Part shown: positions 1 through 6,678 of the stretch, piece after piece
Position numbering within the stretch: the stretch's first letter is position 1
Layout: each line of letters starts with the position of its first letter
Source of the DNA: Oscillospiraceae bacterium
Lineage (GTDB): Bacteria; Bacillota; Clostridia; Oscillospirales; Ruminococcaceae
Length of the DNA: 9,115 nucleotides
NCBI GenBank assembly: GCA_016297675.1
Contig: JAEDGE010000076.1
Span: 1 to 9,115 of the forward strand
Direction: 5' to 3'
Translations under genes and position numbers: made by a program
The notes under the pieces: model-generated
Told to the model about the DNA's origin: nothing
Databases searched by the model: none
What the model saw: only the letters and a program-made list of their open reading frames with translations

Positions 1-13
1 TTTTTTGTTTTGG

Positions 14-42
14 TTGACGAGAAAAAAGAAGTATGTTATAAT
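14..42 (+). promoter_or_regulatory. Sigma-A-type promoter for thyX and the downstream operon
   Basis: TTGACG (14-19) is followed after exactly 17 bases by a perfect TATAAT (37-42). A TG pair at 34-35 gives an extended -10 element. Transcription would begin near 49-50, leaving a leader of about 23 bases that contains only the ribosome binding site. No operator or attenuator is visible in so short a leader, so expression looks constitutive as far as the sequence shows. Confidence 0.85.
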
Positions 43-58
43 AAAATCAGTTTTTCAT

Positions 59-65
59 GGAGGTG
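59..65 (+). promoter_or_regulatory. Ribosome binding site that fixes the thyX start
   Basis: GGAGGTG lies 7 bases upstream of the TTG at 73. It rules out the longer open frame beginning at base 10, whose first codons lie inside the promoter and upstream of the predicted transcript start. Confidence 0.85.
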
Positions 66-72
66 CGTTGTC

Positions 73-852
73 TTGACTGTGACATTAATTGCCCATACAC
101 CACTGCCGGAACAGCTGATTGCTGCCGCAGCAAAGTTATGTTATTCTGATACAACCGTAGAAGCCCTGATGGACAAAATGCAGCCGGAGCAGGCGGAACA
201 CTTTGTCGGGATGCTCGAAGAGATGGGGCACGAAAGCCCTGTGGAACATGTAACCTTTACCTTCGGCATTGCCGGTGTTTCCCGTTCCCTGCTCGCACAG
301 ATTACCCGTCACCGGATTGCTTCTTTTTCGGTGCAAAGTCAGCGGTATGTCCGTAAAAATCAGTTTATCTATGTGACACCGCCGGCGATTGCCGCCGATG
401 CCGAAGCAGCTGCCCTCTATCATCAGACGATGGAGCAGACCGTACAGGCTTATAATGCACTGGCAGACCGCTTGCAGGCTGCGTATTATCCGCAGTTTCT
501 GGCAGAGGGCTGCTCCGAAAAGACAGCTCGCTCCAAGGCAGAGAAAAAAGCCATTGAAGATGCACGGTATGTCCTGCCGAATGCCTGTGAAACAAAAATG
601 ATGGTGACAATGAATGTCCGCAGCCTGCGGCACTTCTTCCAGCTTCGCTGCTGCAATCGGGCACAGTGGGAGATTCGGGAACTGGCAACGGAAATGCTGA
701 AGCTCTGCTGTCAGGCAGCTCCAACCCTGTTTCGCCATGCCGGTCCGGCATGTTGTCAGGGCGGATGTCCCGAGGGAAAAATGACTTGCGGACAAATGAC
801 AGAAGTGCGGAAACGCTTTCAGGCGATAAAGAAAACGATAGAAGAAACATAA
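73..852 (+). CDS. thyX: FAD-dependent thymidylate synthase ThyX
   Basis: ThyX converts dUMP to dTMP in the cytoplasm, using methylene-tetrahydrofolate as carbon donor and NADPH-reduced FAD as hydride source. It releases tetrahydrofolate rather than the dihydrofolate made by ThyA. The 259-residue product carries the ThyX signature RHRIASFSVQSQRY at residues 79-92, matching the family pattern RHRxxSxxxxSxR. The C-terminal Cys-rich segment ACCQGGCPEGKMTCG, with Cys227, 228, 232 and 239, resembles that of other Firmicutes ThyX proteins. I chose the TTG at 73 because it has a well-placed GGAGGTG and lies downstream of the promoter. The gene is first in the run, 23 bases ahead of a thymidylate-kinase-like gene whose substrate would be the ThyX product. 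Identification is firm. Confidence 0.95.
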   Translation: MTVTLIAHTPLPEQLIAAAAKLCYSDTTVEALMDKMQPEQAEHFVGMLEEMGHESPVEHVTFTFGIAGVSRSLLAQITRHRIASFSVQSQRYVRKNQFIYVTPPAIAADAEAAALYHQTMEQTVQAYNALADRLQAAYYPQFLAEGCSEKTARSKAEKKAIEDARYVLPNACETKMMVTMNVRSLRHFFQLRCCNRAQWEIRELATEMLKLCCQAAPTLFRHAGPACCQGGCPEGKMTCGQMTEVRKRFQAIKKTIEET

Positions 853-875
853 AACGGAATATTTGAGGTGATACT

Positions 876-1562
876 ATGCCAAACGGCAAACTGCTGGTAC
901 TGGACGGATTGGACGGCAGCGGAAAATCCACCCAGTTTGCGTTGCTGCAAGCGGCATTGCAGCAACAGGGTGTTGCAGTACAGGCGGTCAGCTTTCCGGA
1001 CTACGATAGTCCTTCCGCTTCGCTGGTGAAGATGTACCTGCACGGCGACTTTTCCCATACACCGGATGGGGTGAATGCCTATGCAGCGTCCAGCTTTTAT
1101 GCAGTTGACCGCTATGCCAATTATCGGCTGCACTGGGAACAGGCATATCACAGCGGTACTTGTATTTTAGCAAGCCGTTACACAACTTCCAATGCCATTT
1201 ATCAGATGGGAAAACTGCCGAAATCGGAGTGGGATGCCTATCTGCAATGGCTGGCGGAGTATGAATATCAGTTACTGGGCTTACCCGAGCCGGACAATGT
1301 GGTGTATTTGGATATGCCGGTTTCTGTGCAGCAACAGCTGCTTATCAAACGCTATGGCGGCGATGCGGAGAAAAAAGACCTGCATGAGGCAGATATTGCC
1401 TTTCAGCTGCAATGCCAGCAGGCAGCCTATTATGCAGCTGAAAAACTTGGCTGGAAGGTGCTCCCTTGCAGTCAGGACGGCGAACCGCTGCCGGTCGATA
1501 CGATTCAGGCAGCCTTGCTGCAATATGTACAAACAAGCTGGGGGTTGCAAATCACATGCTGA
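876..1562 (+). CDS. tmk: Thymidylate kinase-like deoxynucleotide kinase
   Basis: This 228-residue protein is probably a cytoplasmic dTMP kinase, making dTDP from dTMP and ATP. The P-loop GLDGSGKST is at residues 11-19. SFYAVDRYANY (Arg79) matches the Tmk segment whose arginine contacts the dTMP phosphate. SRYTTSNAIYQ at 100-110 matches the Tmk DR(Y/F)xxSxxAYQ motif, but the usual Asp is Ser100. A lid-like basic and acidic segment, KRYGGDAEKKDLHE, follows. ATG 876 is preceded by GAGGTG at 865-870. The stop overlaps the next start in ATGCTGA. Classical tmk usually sits by holB; here the partner is thyX, which supports a dTMP substrate. It belongs to a divergent clostridial branch and could be a second Tmk or another deoxynucleoside monophosphate kinase, so the symbol is less sure than the fold. 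Confidence 0.8.
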   Translation: MPNGKLLVLDGLDGSGKSTQFALLQAALQQQGVAVQAVSFPDYDSPSASLVKMYLHGDFSHTPDGVNAYAASSFYAVDRYANYRLHWEQAYHSGTCILASRYTTSNAIYQMGKLPKSEWDAYLQWLAEYEYQLLGLPEPDNVVYLDMPVSVQQQLLIKRYGGDAEKKDLHEADIAFQLQCQQAAYYAAEKLGWKVLPCSQDGEPLPVDTIQAALLQYVQTSWGLQITC

Positions 1563-2455
1563 CATTTCGCACGATTTCGATTTCCGACCAGCCGTGGATT
1601 ACCAAGGCTCTGCGGCAGTCGAATTTTCAGGGTTGTGAGTATTGTTTTTCCAATAATCTGGCGTGGTATCGGGCGAGCAATTCCAAAATTGCACCGTTTC
1701 AGGATTTTTATCTCATTGCTGCGTTTGATACGGCAGACGGCATTCCGGATGTGACCGTACCGAGTGGAAGTGGAGATTGGGCGGCTCTGTTTCGGGAACT
1801 GCGGGAGACGCTCTGCCCGAACGGAGAACCGTTGCGGTTTACGGGTGTGACGAGAGAAACAGCGGCATGGTTACAGAAGTGGTTTCCGTCTGCCGTCTGG
1901 GAGCCGGATGCAGCTGCCTTTGACTATATTTACCGGACGGAAGACCTCATTACGCTGAAGGGAAAACGCTATCACAAGAAGCGGAATCATCTCAACCAGT
2001 TCCGCAGCCGATACAACTGGACGTTTTCGCCCCTGACAGCAGCCGATATGGAGGAATGCATTGCCTTTAGTGCGTCTTTGTACAATGAGAAAGCAGGGTA
2101 TGATAGCCGTTCGAGTGTGGTGGAGCAGTTTGCGATTCATACGTTTTTCACGCATTTTGAAACACTGGGGCTTTGCGGCGGTGTGCTGCGTGTGGACGGG
2201 AAACTGGTTGGATTTTCGATTGGAGAACCACTGAATCAGGATACGTTTGTGACGCATATTGAAAAGGCAGATATTTCCTATGCAGGTGCCTATACTGCCT
2301 TGACACAGGCATTTACAGAACGATTTGCAAGCGGATATTCCTATATCAATCGGGAGGAAGATCTGGGCATTGCCGGACTGCGGCAGGCGAAGGCATCGTA
2401 TTATCCGGTGTATTTGCTGGAGAAGGGCGATATGTTGATTCGTTGGGACAAGTGA
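1556..2455 (+). CDS. Stand-alone DUF2156 (phosphatidylglycerol lysyltransferase C-terminal-like) protein
   Basis: The product is 299 residues with no membrane segment, so it should be cytosolic. It matches the DUF2156 family, a double GNAT-like fold also found as the C-terminal catalytic domain of MprF lysyl-phosphatidylglycerol synthases. Recognisable parts are an N-terminal CEYCFSNNLAWY-type segment, the basic stretch GKRYHKKRNHLNQF at 136-149, and the C-terminal YINREEDLGIAGLRQAK beginning at residue 263 followed by SYYPVYLLEK. The acceptor and donor of the stand-alone clostridial proteins are not known to me, so I give no reaction. The start at 1556 was chosen because its alignable sequence begins there, and because its ATG overlaps the kinase stop by 7 bases, suggesting translational coupling. 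The upstream GGGGG at 1540-1544 is only a weak ribosome binding site. The open frame continues upstream inside the kinase but is not family sequence. Confidence 0.85.
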   Translation: MLTFRTISISDQPWITKALRQSNFQGCEYCFSNNLAWYRASNSKIAPFQDFYLIAAFDTADGIPDVTVPSGSGDWAALFRELRETLCPNGEPLRFTGVTRETAAWLQKWFPSAVWEPDAAAFDYIYRTEDLITLKGKRYHKKRNHLNQFRSRYNWTFSPLTAADMEECIAFSASLYNEKAGYDSRSSVVEQFAIHTFFTHFETLGLCGGVLRVDGKLVGFSIGEPLNQDTFVTHIEKADISYAGAYTALTQAFTERFASGYSYINREEDLGIAGLRQAKASYYPVYLLEKGDMLIRWDK

Positions 2456-2609
2456 AAGTGTTGTACGCCACAGGCAACTGCGGCAATGAAGTGGGCGATG
2501 TTGCTCCTGCATTCCCGATTCAAAATTCCCATCCAGCAGATTCTACACGATCGTTTTAAAAGTAAAACATTAAGAAAAATCCATTCATAAATAAGAAAGG
2601 AAGATTTTC
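2456..2609 (+). other. Intergenic gap with no clear promoter or terminator
   Basis: This 154-base gap is the only substantial break in the run. It holds a 33-codon open frame (GTG 2458 to TAA 2559) without a ribosome binding site, then an AT-rich stretch and AAAGGAAG (2596-2603), the binding site of the next gene. The only stem is GCAAC/GTTGC (5 bp, long loop) with no T-run. I cannot place a convincing -35/-10 pair. Confidence 0.5.
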
Positions 2610-3152
2610 ATGATTTATGTATTTTTAGCAGACGGGTTTGAAGAAACCGAGGCAATTGCTCCGATTGACATGCTGCGGCGTGCCAAGAAAACCGTTGTCA
2701 CCGTTGGCGTGACTGGAAAAATTGTCACTGGTTCTCACGGCATCCCTGTGACAGCGGACATCACACAGGACGAGATGCAGCTCAATGATGACCTGGAAAT
2801 GATTGTCCTGCCGGGTGGTATGCCGGGCACTCTGAACGAAGAGGCTTCTGAACAAGTACAGGCTGCCATCACATACTGTGCAGAACATGACCGCTATTTG
2901 ACGGCAATCTGTGCGGCTCCGTCTATTTTGGGGCATAGAGGACTGCTGCAGGGCAAACACGCTGTTTGCTATCCGGGCTTTGAATCTGCGTTGACCGGTG
3001 CGGTTGTCGGCACAGAAGGGGTTGTGCAGGATGGAAACTATATCACGGCAAGAGGGGCAGGCGTTGCTGTGGAATTTGGGCTGGCACTGGTGGCAGCTCT
3101 CTGTGGAACAGAGAAAAGTGAAGCCATCCGGCAGGCGATTATTGATGTCTGA
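2610..3152 (+). CDS. DJ-1/PfpI (ThiJ) family protein
   Basis: A 180-residue cytoplasmic protein of the DJ-1/PfpI superfamily, close in size to E. coli YajL. The N-terminus MIYVFLADGFEETEAIAPID has the family's conserved Glu (Glu14, equivalent to DJ-1 Glu18). VLPGGMPG follows near residue 70. The nucleophile-elbow cysteine is Cys101 in AICAAPSILG. A glycine-rich segment ITARGAGVAVEFG near the C-terminus is also typical. Members are reported as chaperones, oxidative-stress proteins or glyoxalase/deglycase-like enzymes, and the sequence cannot decide among these. ATG 2610 has AAAGGAAG six bases upstream. The 3' end overlaps the cyclo-ligase start by 8 bases, implying co-translation. Adjacency to folate genes suggests a housekeeping or repair role, but this is weak inference. 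Confidence 0.9.
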   Translation: MIYVFLADGFEETEAIAPIDMLRRAKKTVVTVGVTGKIVTGSHGIPVTADITQDEMQLNDDLEMIVLPGGMPGTLNEEASEQVQAAITYCAEHDRYLTAICAAPSILGHRGLLQGKHAVCYPGFESALTGAVVGTEGVVQDGNYITARGAGVAVEFGLALVAALCGTEKSEAIRQAIIDV

Positions 3153-3735
3153 TCTGCAAACAGAAAAGCAGCAGCTCCGCCAATACTACCGTACTTTTCG
3201 CCAACAGCGTACCAGCAGCGAAAAAACCGCCTGTGACCTTGCCATGCAGGAACGGTTCTGTCAGTCGGCAGTCTATCGGCAGTGTGATTTGCTGCTTGCC
3301 TATGCGGCAACCGTTGCAGAGCCGGAAACGGAGTGGATTTTGTCGCAGGCATGGCAGGACGAAAAAATCGTTGGACTGCCCAAGTGTCTGCCGAACCGAC
3401 AGATGGTCTTCTGTCAGGTGACCAGTTCGCAGCAGCTGCAAAAAGGTGCCTATGGGATTTTAGAACCGGATGCAGGCTGTCCGGTACTGGAACTGCCGGA
3501 GATGGGCTGTGTTTGTCTGGTACCCGGTCTGGCATTTGACCATGACGGTTACCGGCTTGGCTACGGCGGCGGCTACTATGACCGCTTTTTACAACAGCAT
3601 CCGCAGCTGATACGGGTGGGGTACTGTCCGTCTGCCTGCTTTACAGACAGATTACCCAGAGAAGAAACAGATTTACCCGTACAGTATTTGATTACAGAGA
3701 AAACAGAGGAGGAATTGTATGGATCAGGAACGTAA
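3145..3735 (+). CDS. 5-formyltetrahydrofolate cyclo-ligase (methenyl-THF synthetase)
   Basis: This enzyme uses ATP to convert 5-formyl-tetrahydrofolate, a storage and inhibitory folate, to 5,10-methenyl-tetrahydrofolate. The 196-residue length is typical. The N-terminus has the basic pattern KQQLRQYYRTFRQQR, expected for the family's nucleotide-binding helix. The diagnostic signature starts at Pro127: PGLAFDHDGYRLGYGGG then YYDRF, ending at residue 148. ATG 3145 was chosen because it overlaps the DJ-1 stop by 8 bases and gives a family-length protein; the open frame extends upstream only inside DJ-1. No strong ribosome binding site is seen, so translation probably depends on coupling. With thyX at the head of the run, it links folate recovery to dTMP synthesis. 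Its end overlaps mltG by 17 bases. Confidence 0.93.
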   Translation: MSDLQTEKQQLRQYYRTFRQQRTSSEKTACDLAMQERFCQSAVYRQCDLLLAYAATVAEPETEWILSQAWQDEKIVGLPKCLPNRQMVFCQVTSSQQLQKGAYGILEPDAGCPVLELPEMGCVCLVPGLAFDHDGYRLGYGGGYYDRFLQQHPQLIRVGYCPSACFTDRLPREETDLPVQYLITEKTEEELYGSGT

Positions 3736-5371
3736 AACAGACCCACAGGAGCGGGATGCCCTTCTGCGGGAAATTTTAGATGATACTGGACGAGCAGTGG
3801 GAAAACCGCCGCAGCGACCAGTGGTTTCCCACGCTGCGGAGGAGTCTCCTGTCGTTTCGCATGCTGCACCGGAAAAGAAAATTGTTTCCCATGCAGCAGA
3901 AGAATCATCGGTTGTTTCTCACGCTGCACCGGAATTGGAACCGTCCCCCTATCCGCAGGATACCGATTTGCCCGAACCAGACTGGGAGATTGGTAGCACG
4001 CAGGCATTTCAGACGAACACCGGCGGCAAACATGCTGCACCGGTGAAGACGTATTCTGCTGCGGAAACGGCACAGTTATATGAGGATTTGGATGGAATTA
4101 GCCAGCAGGAAGTAACGGCTGTCCCGAAAAAGAAAAAAACCAAGAAGAAAAAAAGGAAAAAAAGCAGCGTATTTTCTGCATTGATTATTACTTTTGTGGT
4201 GTTGGTGGTTTCGGTTCTGATTTCTGCTCTGGCTATGACGTTCGGACGAGATGTGCTTGGCATCAACAACGACACCAAAACTCGGATTGTCAACATTCCG
4301 ACCGGAGCGAATACAAGTGAAATTTCGGAGATTCTCAAAGAGGAAGGCATTATTAACCATCCGAAATTGTTTGTATTTTTTGCTGGCAGAAGTGACAAAG
4401 ATGGCAATTTTACCGCCGGAGAACATGAGCTGCGTCCGGATATGGCGTATGAAACCATCTTTGAAGAGTTGGCATCTCCGGCAATGAATGAAGCTGGTAC
4501 CGTAAAAATTGCATTTCCGGAGGGGATTACGCTGCGGGAGGCTGCCGATATGCTCGAGAGTACAGGTGTCTGTGATGCAGATGACTTTATTGACTTCTTT
4601 AACAAGGATGCAAGATATGGCTACGCCTATGAAGCCTATCTGCCGAGTTTTGTCAATGAAAAGTTTTATGCAATGGAAGGCTATCTCTTCCCCGATACCT
4701 ATATTTTCTATGAGGACATGGATGTGGATCTGGTGTGTCAGAAGATTCTGGAGAACTTTAACAGTAAGATTACGCCAGAATATTATGAGCGAATGCAAGA
4801 ACTGGATATCACATTGGATCAGATGCTGACACTGGCTTCTATGATTCAGGCAGAAGCTGGCACCGTGGAACAGATGTCTAAGATTTCCTCCGTTTTCTGG
4901 AACCGTCTGAACAATCCGACAGAGTATCCAAAGTTACAGTCTGACCCGACTACAAACTATGTGGAAGATGTGATTAAGCCGAATATCAAGAATGCAGACC
5001 CAAAAATATTTAATACATATGATACCTATGAGTCAAATGGACTGCCGCCAGGGGCGATCTGCAATCCGGGTTTGGATGCCATTCGGGCAGCTCTGTATCC
5101 GGCAGATACGGATTATTATTACTTCTATTCCAATCTGGCAACCAGAGAAACGTATTTCAGCCGAACCTATGAGGAGCACGAAGCGGTGATGAATCGGATT
5201 CAGCAGACAAAACCCATTGTAGAAAATGGTTCTAAGACCACGACCACACAGGTTGTCTTTGGTGTGGGAACCAGTTTGAATACCGAACCGGTAACGGATG
5301 AATATGGCAATCCGATTGAGATAGAGGAATCCATGGCAGCGGAAGAGGAATCAGGAAACGAAGAGGAATAA
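3719..5371 (+). CDS. mltG: Endolytic murein transglycosylase MltG (YceG family) with long cytoplasmic tail
   Basis: MltG cleaves nascent peptidoglycan glycan strands at the outer face of the membrane and is thought to set strand length. The 550-residue product has a cytoplasmic tail (1-150) with four 10-residue repeats and a lysine cluster (137-148), one membrane helix (about 151-175), a LysM-like membrane-proximal domain (about 187-255), and the YceG catalytic domain (about 262-495). Visible motifs are EGYLFPDTY (320-328), LASMIQAEAG (372-381), which aligns with the active-site segment LASIVEKET of E. coli, NRL (395-397), LQSDPTTNY (406-414) and GLPPGAICNPG. Gln377 replaces the first Glu of that segment, leaving Glu379 as the candidate catalytic acid. 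An acidic, Thr-rich extension ends the protein. ATG 3719 has GGAGG at 3708-3712. The tail is longer than in E. coli MltG. Confidence 0.95.
   Translation: MDQERKTDPQERDALLREILDDTGRAVGKPPQRPVVSHAAEESPVVSHAAPEKKIVSHAAEESSVVSHAAPELEPSPYPQDTDLPEPDWEIGSTQAFQTNTGGKHAAPVKTYSAAETAQLYEDLDGISQQEVTAVPKKKKTKKKKRKKSSVFSALIITFVVLVVSVLISALAMTFGRDVLGINNDTKTRIVNIPTGANTSEISEILKEEGIINHPKLFVFFAGRSDKDGNFTAGEHELRPDMAYETIFEELASPAMNEAGTVKIAFPEGITLREAADMLESTGVCDADDFIDFFNKDARYGYAYEAYLPSFVNEKFYAMEGYLFPDTYIFYEDMDVDLVCQKILENFNSKITPEYYERMQELDITLDQMLTLASMIQAEAGTVEQMSKISSVFWNRLNNPTEYPKLQSDPTTNYVEDVIKPNIKNADPKIFNTYDTYESNGLPPGAICNPGLDAIRAALYPADTDYYYFYSNLATRETYFSRTYEEHEAVMNRIQQTKPIVENGSKTTTTQVVFGVGTSLNTEPVTDEYGNPIEIEESMAAEEESGNEEE
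3821..3940 (+). repeat. Four in-frame 30-bp repeats encoding [VI]VSHAA[EP]E in MltG
   Basis: Four units with an exact 10-residue period cover MltG residues 35-74. Each contains [VI]VSHAA followed by EE or PE. Units 1 and 3 end in acidic/Ser residues and units 2 and 4 in PE plus a variable pair, so there is also a 20-residue super-period. The copies differ at many synonymous third positions (for example CAC/CAT and GCT/GCG/GCA), so the peptide rather than the DNA is conserved. A fifth partial copy, KHAAP, occurs at residues 104-108. Confidence 0.9.
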
Positions 5372-5377
5372 CAACAC

Positions 5378-6607
5378 ATGAACAGCAAAAAACCAGAGGT
5401 ACTGGCACCGGCAGGGGACTGGGAGCGATTTCAGTTTGCCTTGCAGTATGGTGCAGATGCCATTTATCTGGGCGGTAAGCAGTTTACCATGCGTGCCGCT
5501 CCAGCAAATTTTTCAGCGGAACAGGTGGCAGCGGCGGTGCAGTTGGCACATGCCAAGGGCGTAAAGGTCTATCTGACCTGTAATACGCTGCCGCATAATG
5601 CAGAAATTCCCCAGTTTGTGCCGTTTCTGCAAGAGATGGCGGCAACGGGCATGGATGCGGTCATTGTTGCGGATTTGGGGCTGCTGACACTGGTGCGGCG
5701 GTATGCACCGGATCTGGAAGTACACATGTCTACCCAGATGGGCATTGTCAATTATCAAACTGCCAATGCCTTGTATGATCTGGGCGTGAAACGGGTGGTA
5801 TTGGCAAGAGAACTTTCCTTAGAGGAAATTGCAGAAATCCGTGCCAAAACGCCGGCAGATTTAGAGTTGGAAGCGTTTGTACATGGAGCAATGTGTGTTT
5901 CTTTTTCTGGTCGCTGTCTATTGTCTGCCTATTTGACCGGACGGGATGCCAATCAGGGTGCTTGTGCCCAGCCATGCCGCTGGAAGTATCATCTGATGGA
6001 GGAAACTCGACCGGGACAGTATTTTCCAGTGGAAGAGCATGACGAGGGAACATATATCATGAATGCAAAAGATCTCTGCATGATCGAACACATTCCGGAA
6101 CTGCTGGCTGCCGGTGTAGACAGCCTGAAGCTGGAAGGACGTGCAAAATCTTCTTACTATGTAGCGGTAGTGACAAATGCCTATCGTTCTGCTGTGGATG
6201 CTTATTTGCAGCAGCCGGACGGATTTGTACTGCCGGAATGGATTCGGGAAGAGGTCTACAAGGTCAGCCATCGTGGATATTGTACTGGCTTTTTCTTTGG
6301 TAAGCCGGAGGAAGGGCAGCGGTACACGGATAACAGCTATGACCGCAGCTTTGATGTCGTAGCAATTGTGGACGAATGGCGGGATGGAATGCTGTATGTG
6401 ACACAGCGGAATCGTTTTTTTGCAGAGGATACGGTAGAACTGTTGGCACCGGAACGGAAACCATTGACAATTTCGCTGCATGGAGAACTGTATGACGCAG
6501 ACGGCACAAGAATTTCCGTTGCCAATCATGCCATGATGCCATGTGCATTTCCATGCGAAGTGGAAGTGCCAAAGGGGACGATTGTACGGGCAGCGAGTCG
6601 CTGCTGA
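5378..6607 (+). CDS. Peptidase U32 family protein, probable TrhP-type tRNA U34 hydroxylation factor
   Basis: A 409-residue cytoplasmic protein of the U32 family. Members named peptidases often turned out to be RNA hydroxylation factors (TrhP for ho5U34 of tRNA, RlhA for 23S rRNA). The N-terminus EVLAPAGDWERFQFALQYG begins the TIM-barrel-like domain. The U32 signature EAFVHGAMCVSFSGRCLLS precedes Cys196 and Cys200. With Cys173 and Cys180 this gives four cysteines, fit to hold an Fe-S cluster. LEGRAKSSYYV and the C-terminal small domain are also typical. AGAGGA (5362-5367) precedes ATG 5378, six bases after the mltG stop. In B. subtilis the trhP genes yrrN and yrrO lie just downstream of yrrL (mltG) and yrrM. 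That synteny favours TrhP over RlhA, but the trmR gene yrrM is missing here. It is the last gene before the terminator. Confidence 0.9.
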   Translation: MNSKKPEVLAPAGDWERFQFALQYGADAIYLGGKQFTMRAAPANFSAEQVAAAVQLAHAKGVKVYLTCNTLPHNAEIPQFVPFLQEMAATGMDAVIVADLGLLTLVRRYAPDLEVHMSTQMGIVNYQTANALYDLGVKRVVLARELSLEEIAEIRAKTPADLELEAFVHGAMCVSFSGRCLLSAYLTGRDANQGACAQPCRWKYHLMEETRPGQYFPVEEHDEGTYIMNAKDLCMIEHIPELLAAGVDSLKLEGRAKSSYYVAVVTNAYRSAVDAYLQQPDGFVLPEWIREEVYKVSHRGYCTGFFFGKPEEGQRYTDNSYDRSFDVVAIVDEWRDGMLYVTQRNRFFAEDTVELLAPERKPLTISLHGELYDADGTRISVANHAMMPCAFPCEVEVPKGTIVRAASRC

Positions 6608-6630
6608 TGGAATAGATTTTATATGAAATC

Positions 6631-6678
6631 AGGGATGGAATCTGGTGGAACTGCACGGGATTCCATCCTGTTTTTTTT
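6631..6678 (+). terminator. Rho-independent terminator after the U32 gene
   Basis: GGATGGAATC (6633-6642) pairs perfectly with GATTCCATCC (6659-6668) around a 16-base loop. Two bases later comes a run of eight T (6671-6678). It lies 24 bases after the U32 stop and closes the upstream run of genes. Confidence 0.92.

Noticed and set aside
1..10. T-rich start of the window as the tail of a terminator from an upstream gene
   Set aside because: The stem would lie outside the window, so it cannot be tested here.
136..931. Minus-strand frames of 219 and 188 codons over thyX
   Set aside because: They are shadows of thyX, whose signature motif and start signals are unambiguous.
2470..2506. GCAAC/GTTGC inverted repeat as a possible terminator after the DUF2156 gene
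   Set aside because: The stem is only 5 bp with a loop above 20 bases and no T-run follows.
1871..2512. 213-codon minus-strand frame over the DUF2156 gene
   Set aside because: It is antisense to a recognisable family protein and lacks a recognisable motif or a ribosome binding site.
3821..3940. CRISPR-like or non-coding tandem repeat
   Set aside because: The 30-bp units are in frame, have no spacers, and differ mainly at third codon positions, so they are a protein repeat.
4009..4798. Minus-strand frames of 198 and 240 codons over mltG
   Set aside because: They lie opposite the MltG membrane and catalytic domains. Their Phe/Leu-rich parts are the complement of the lysine cluster, not real membrane segments.
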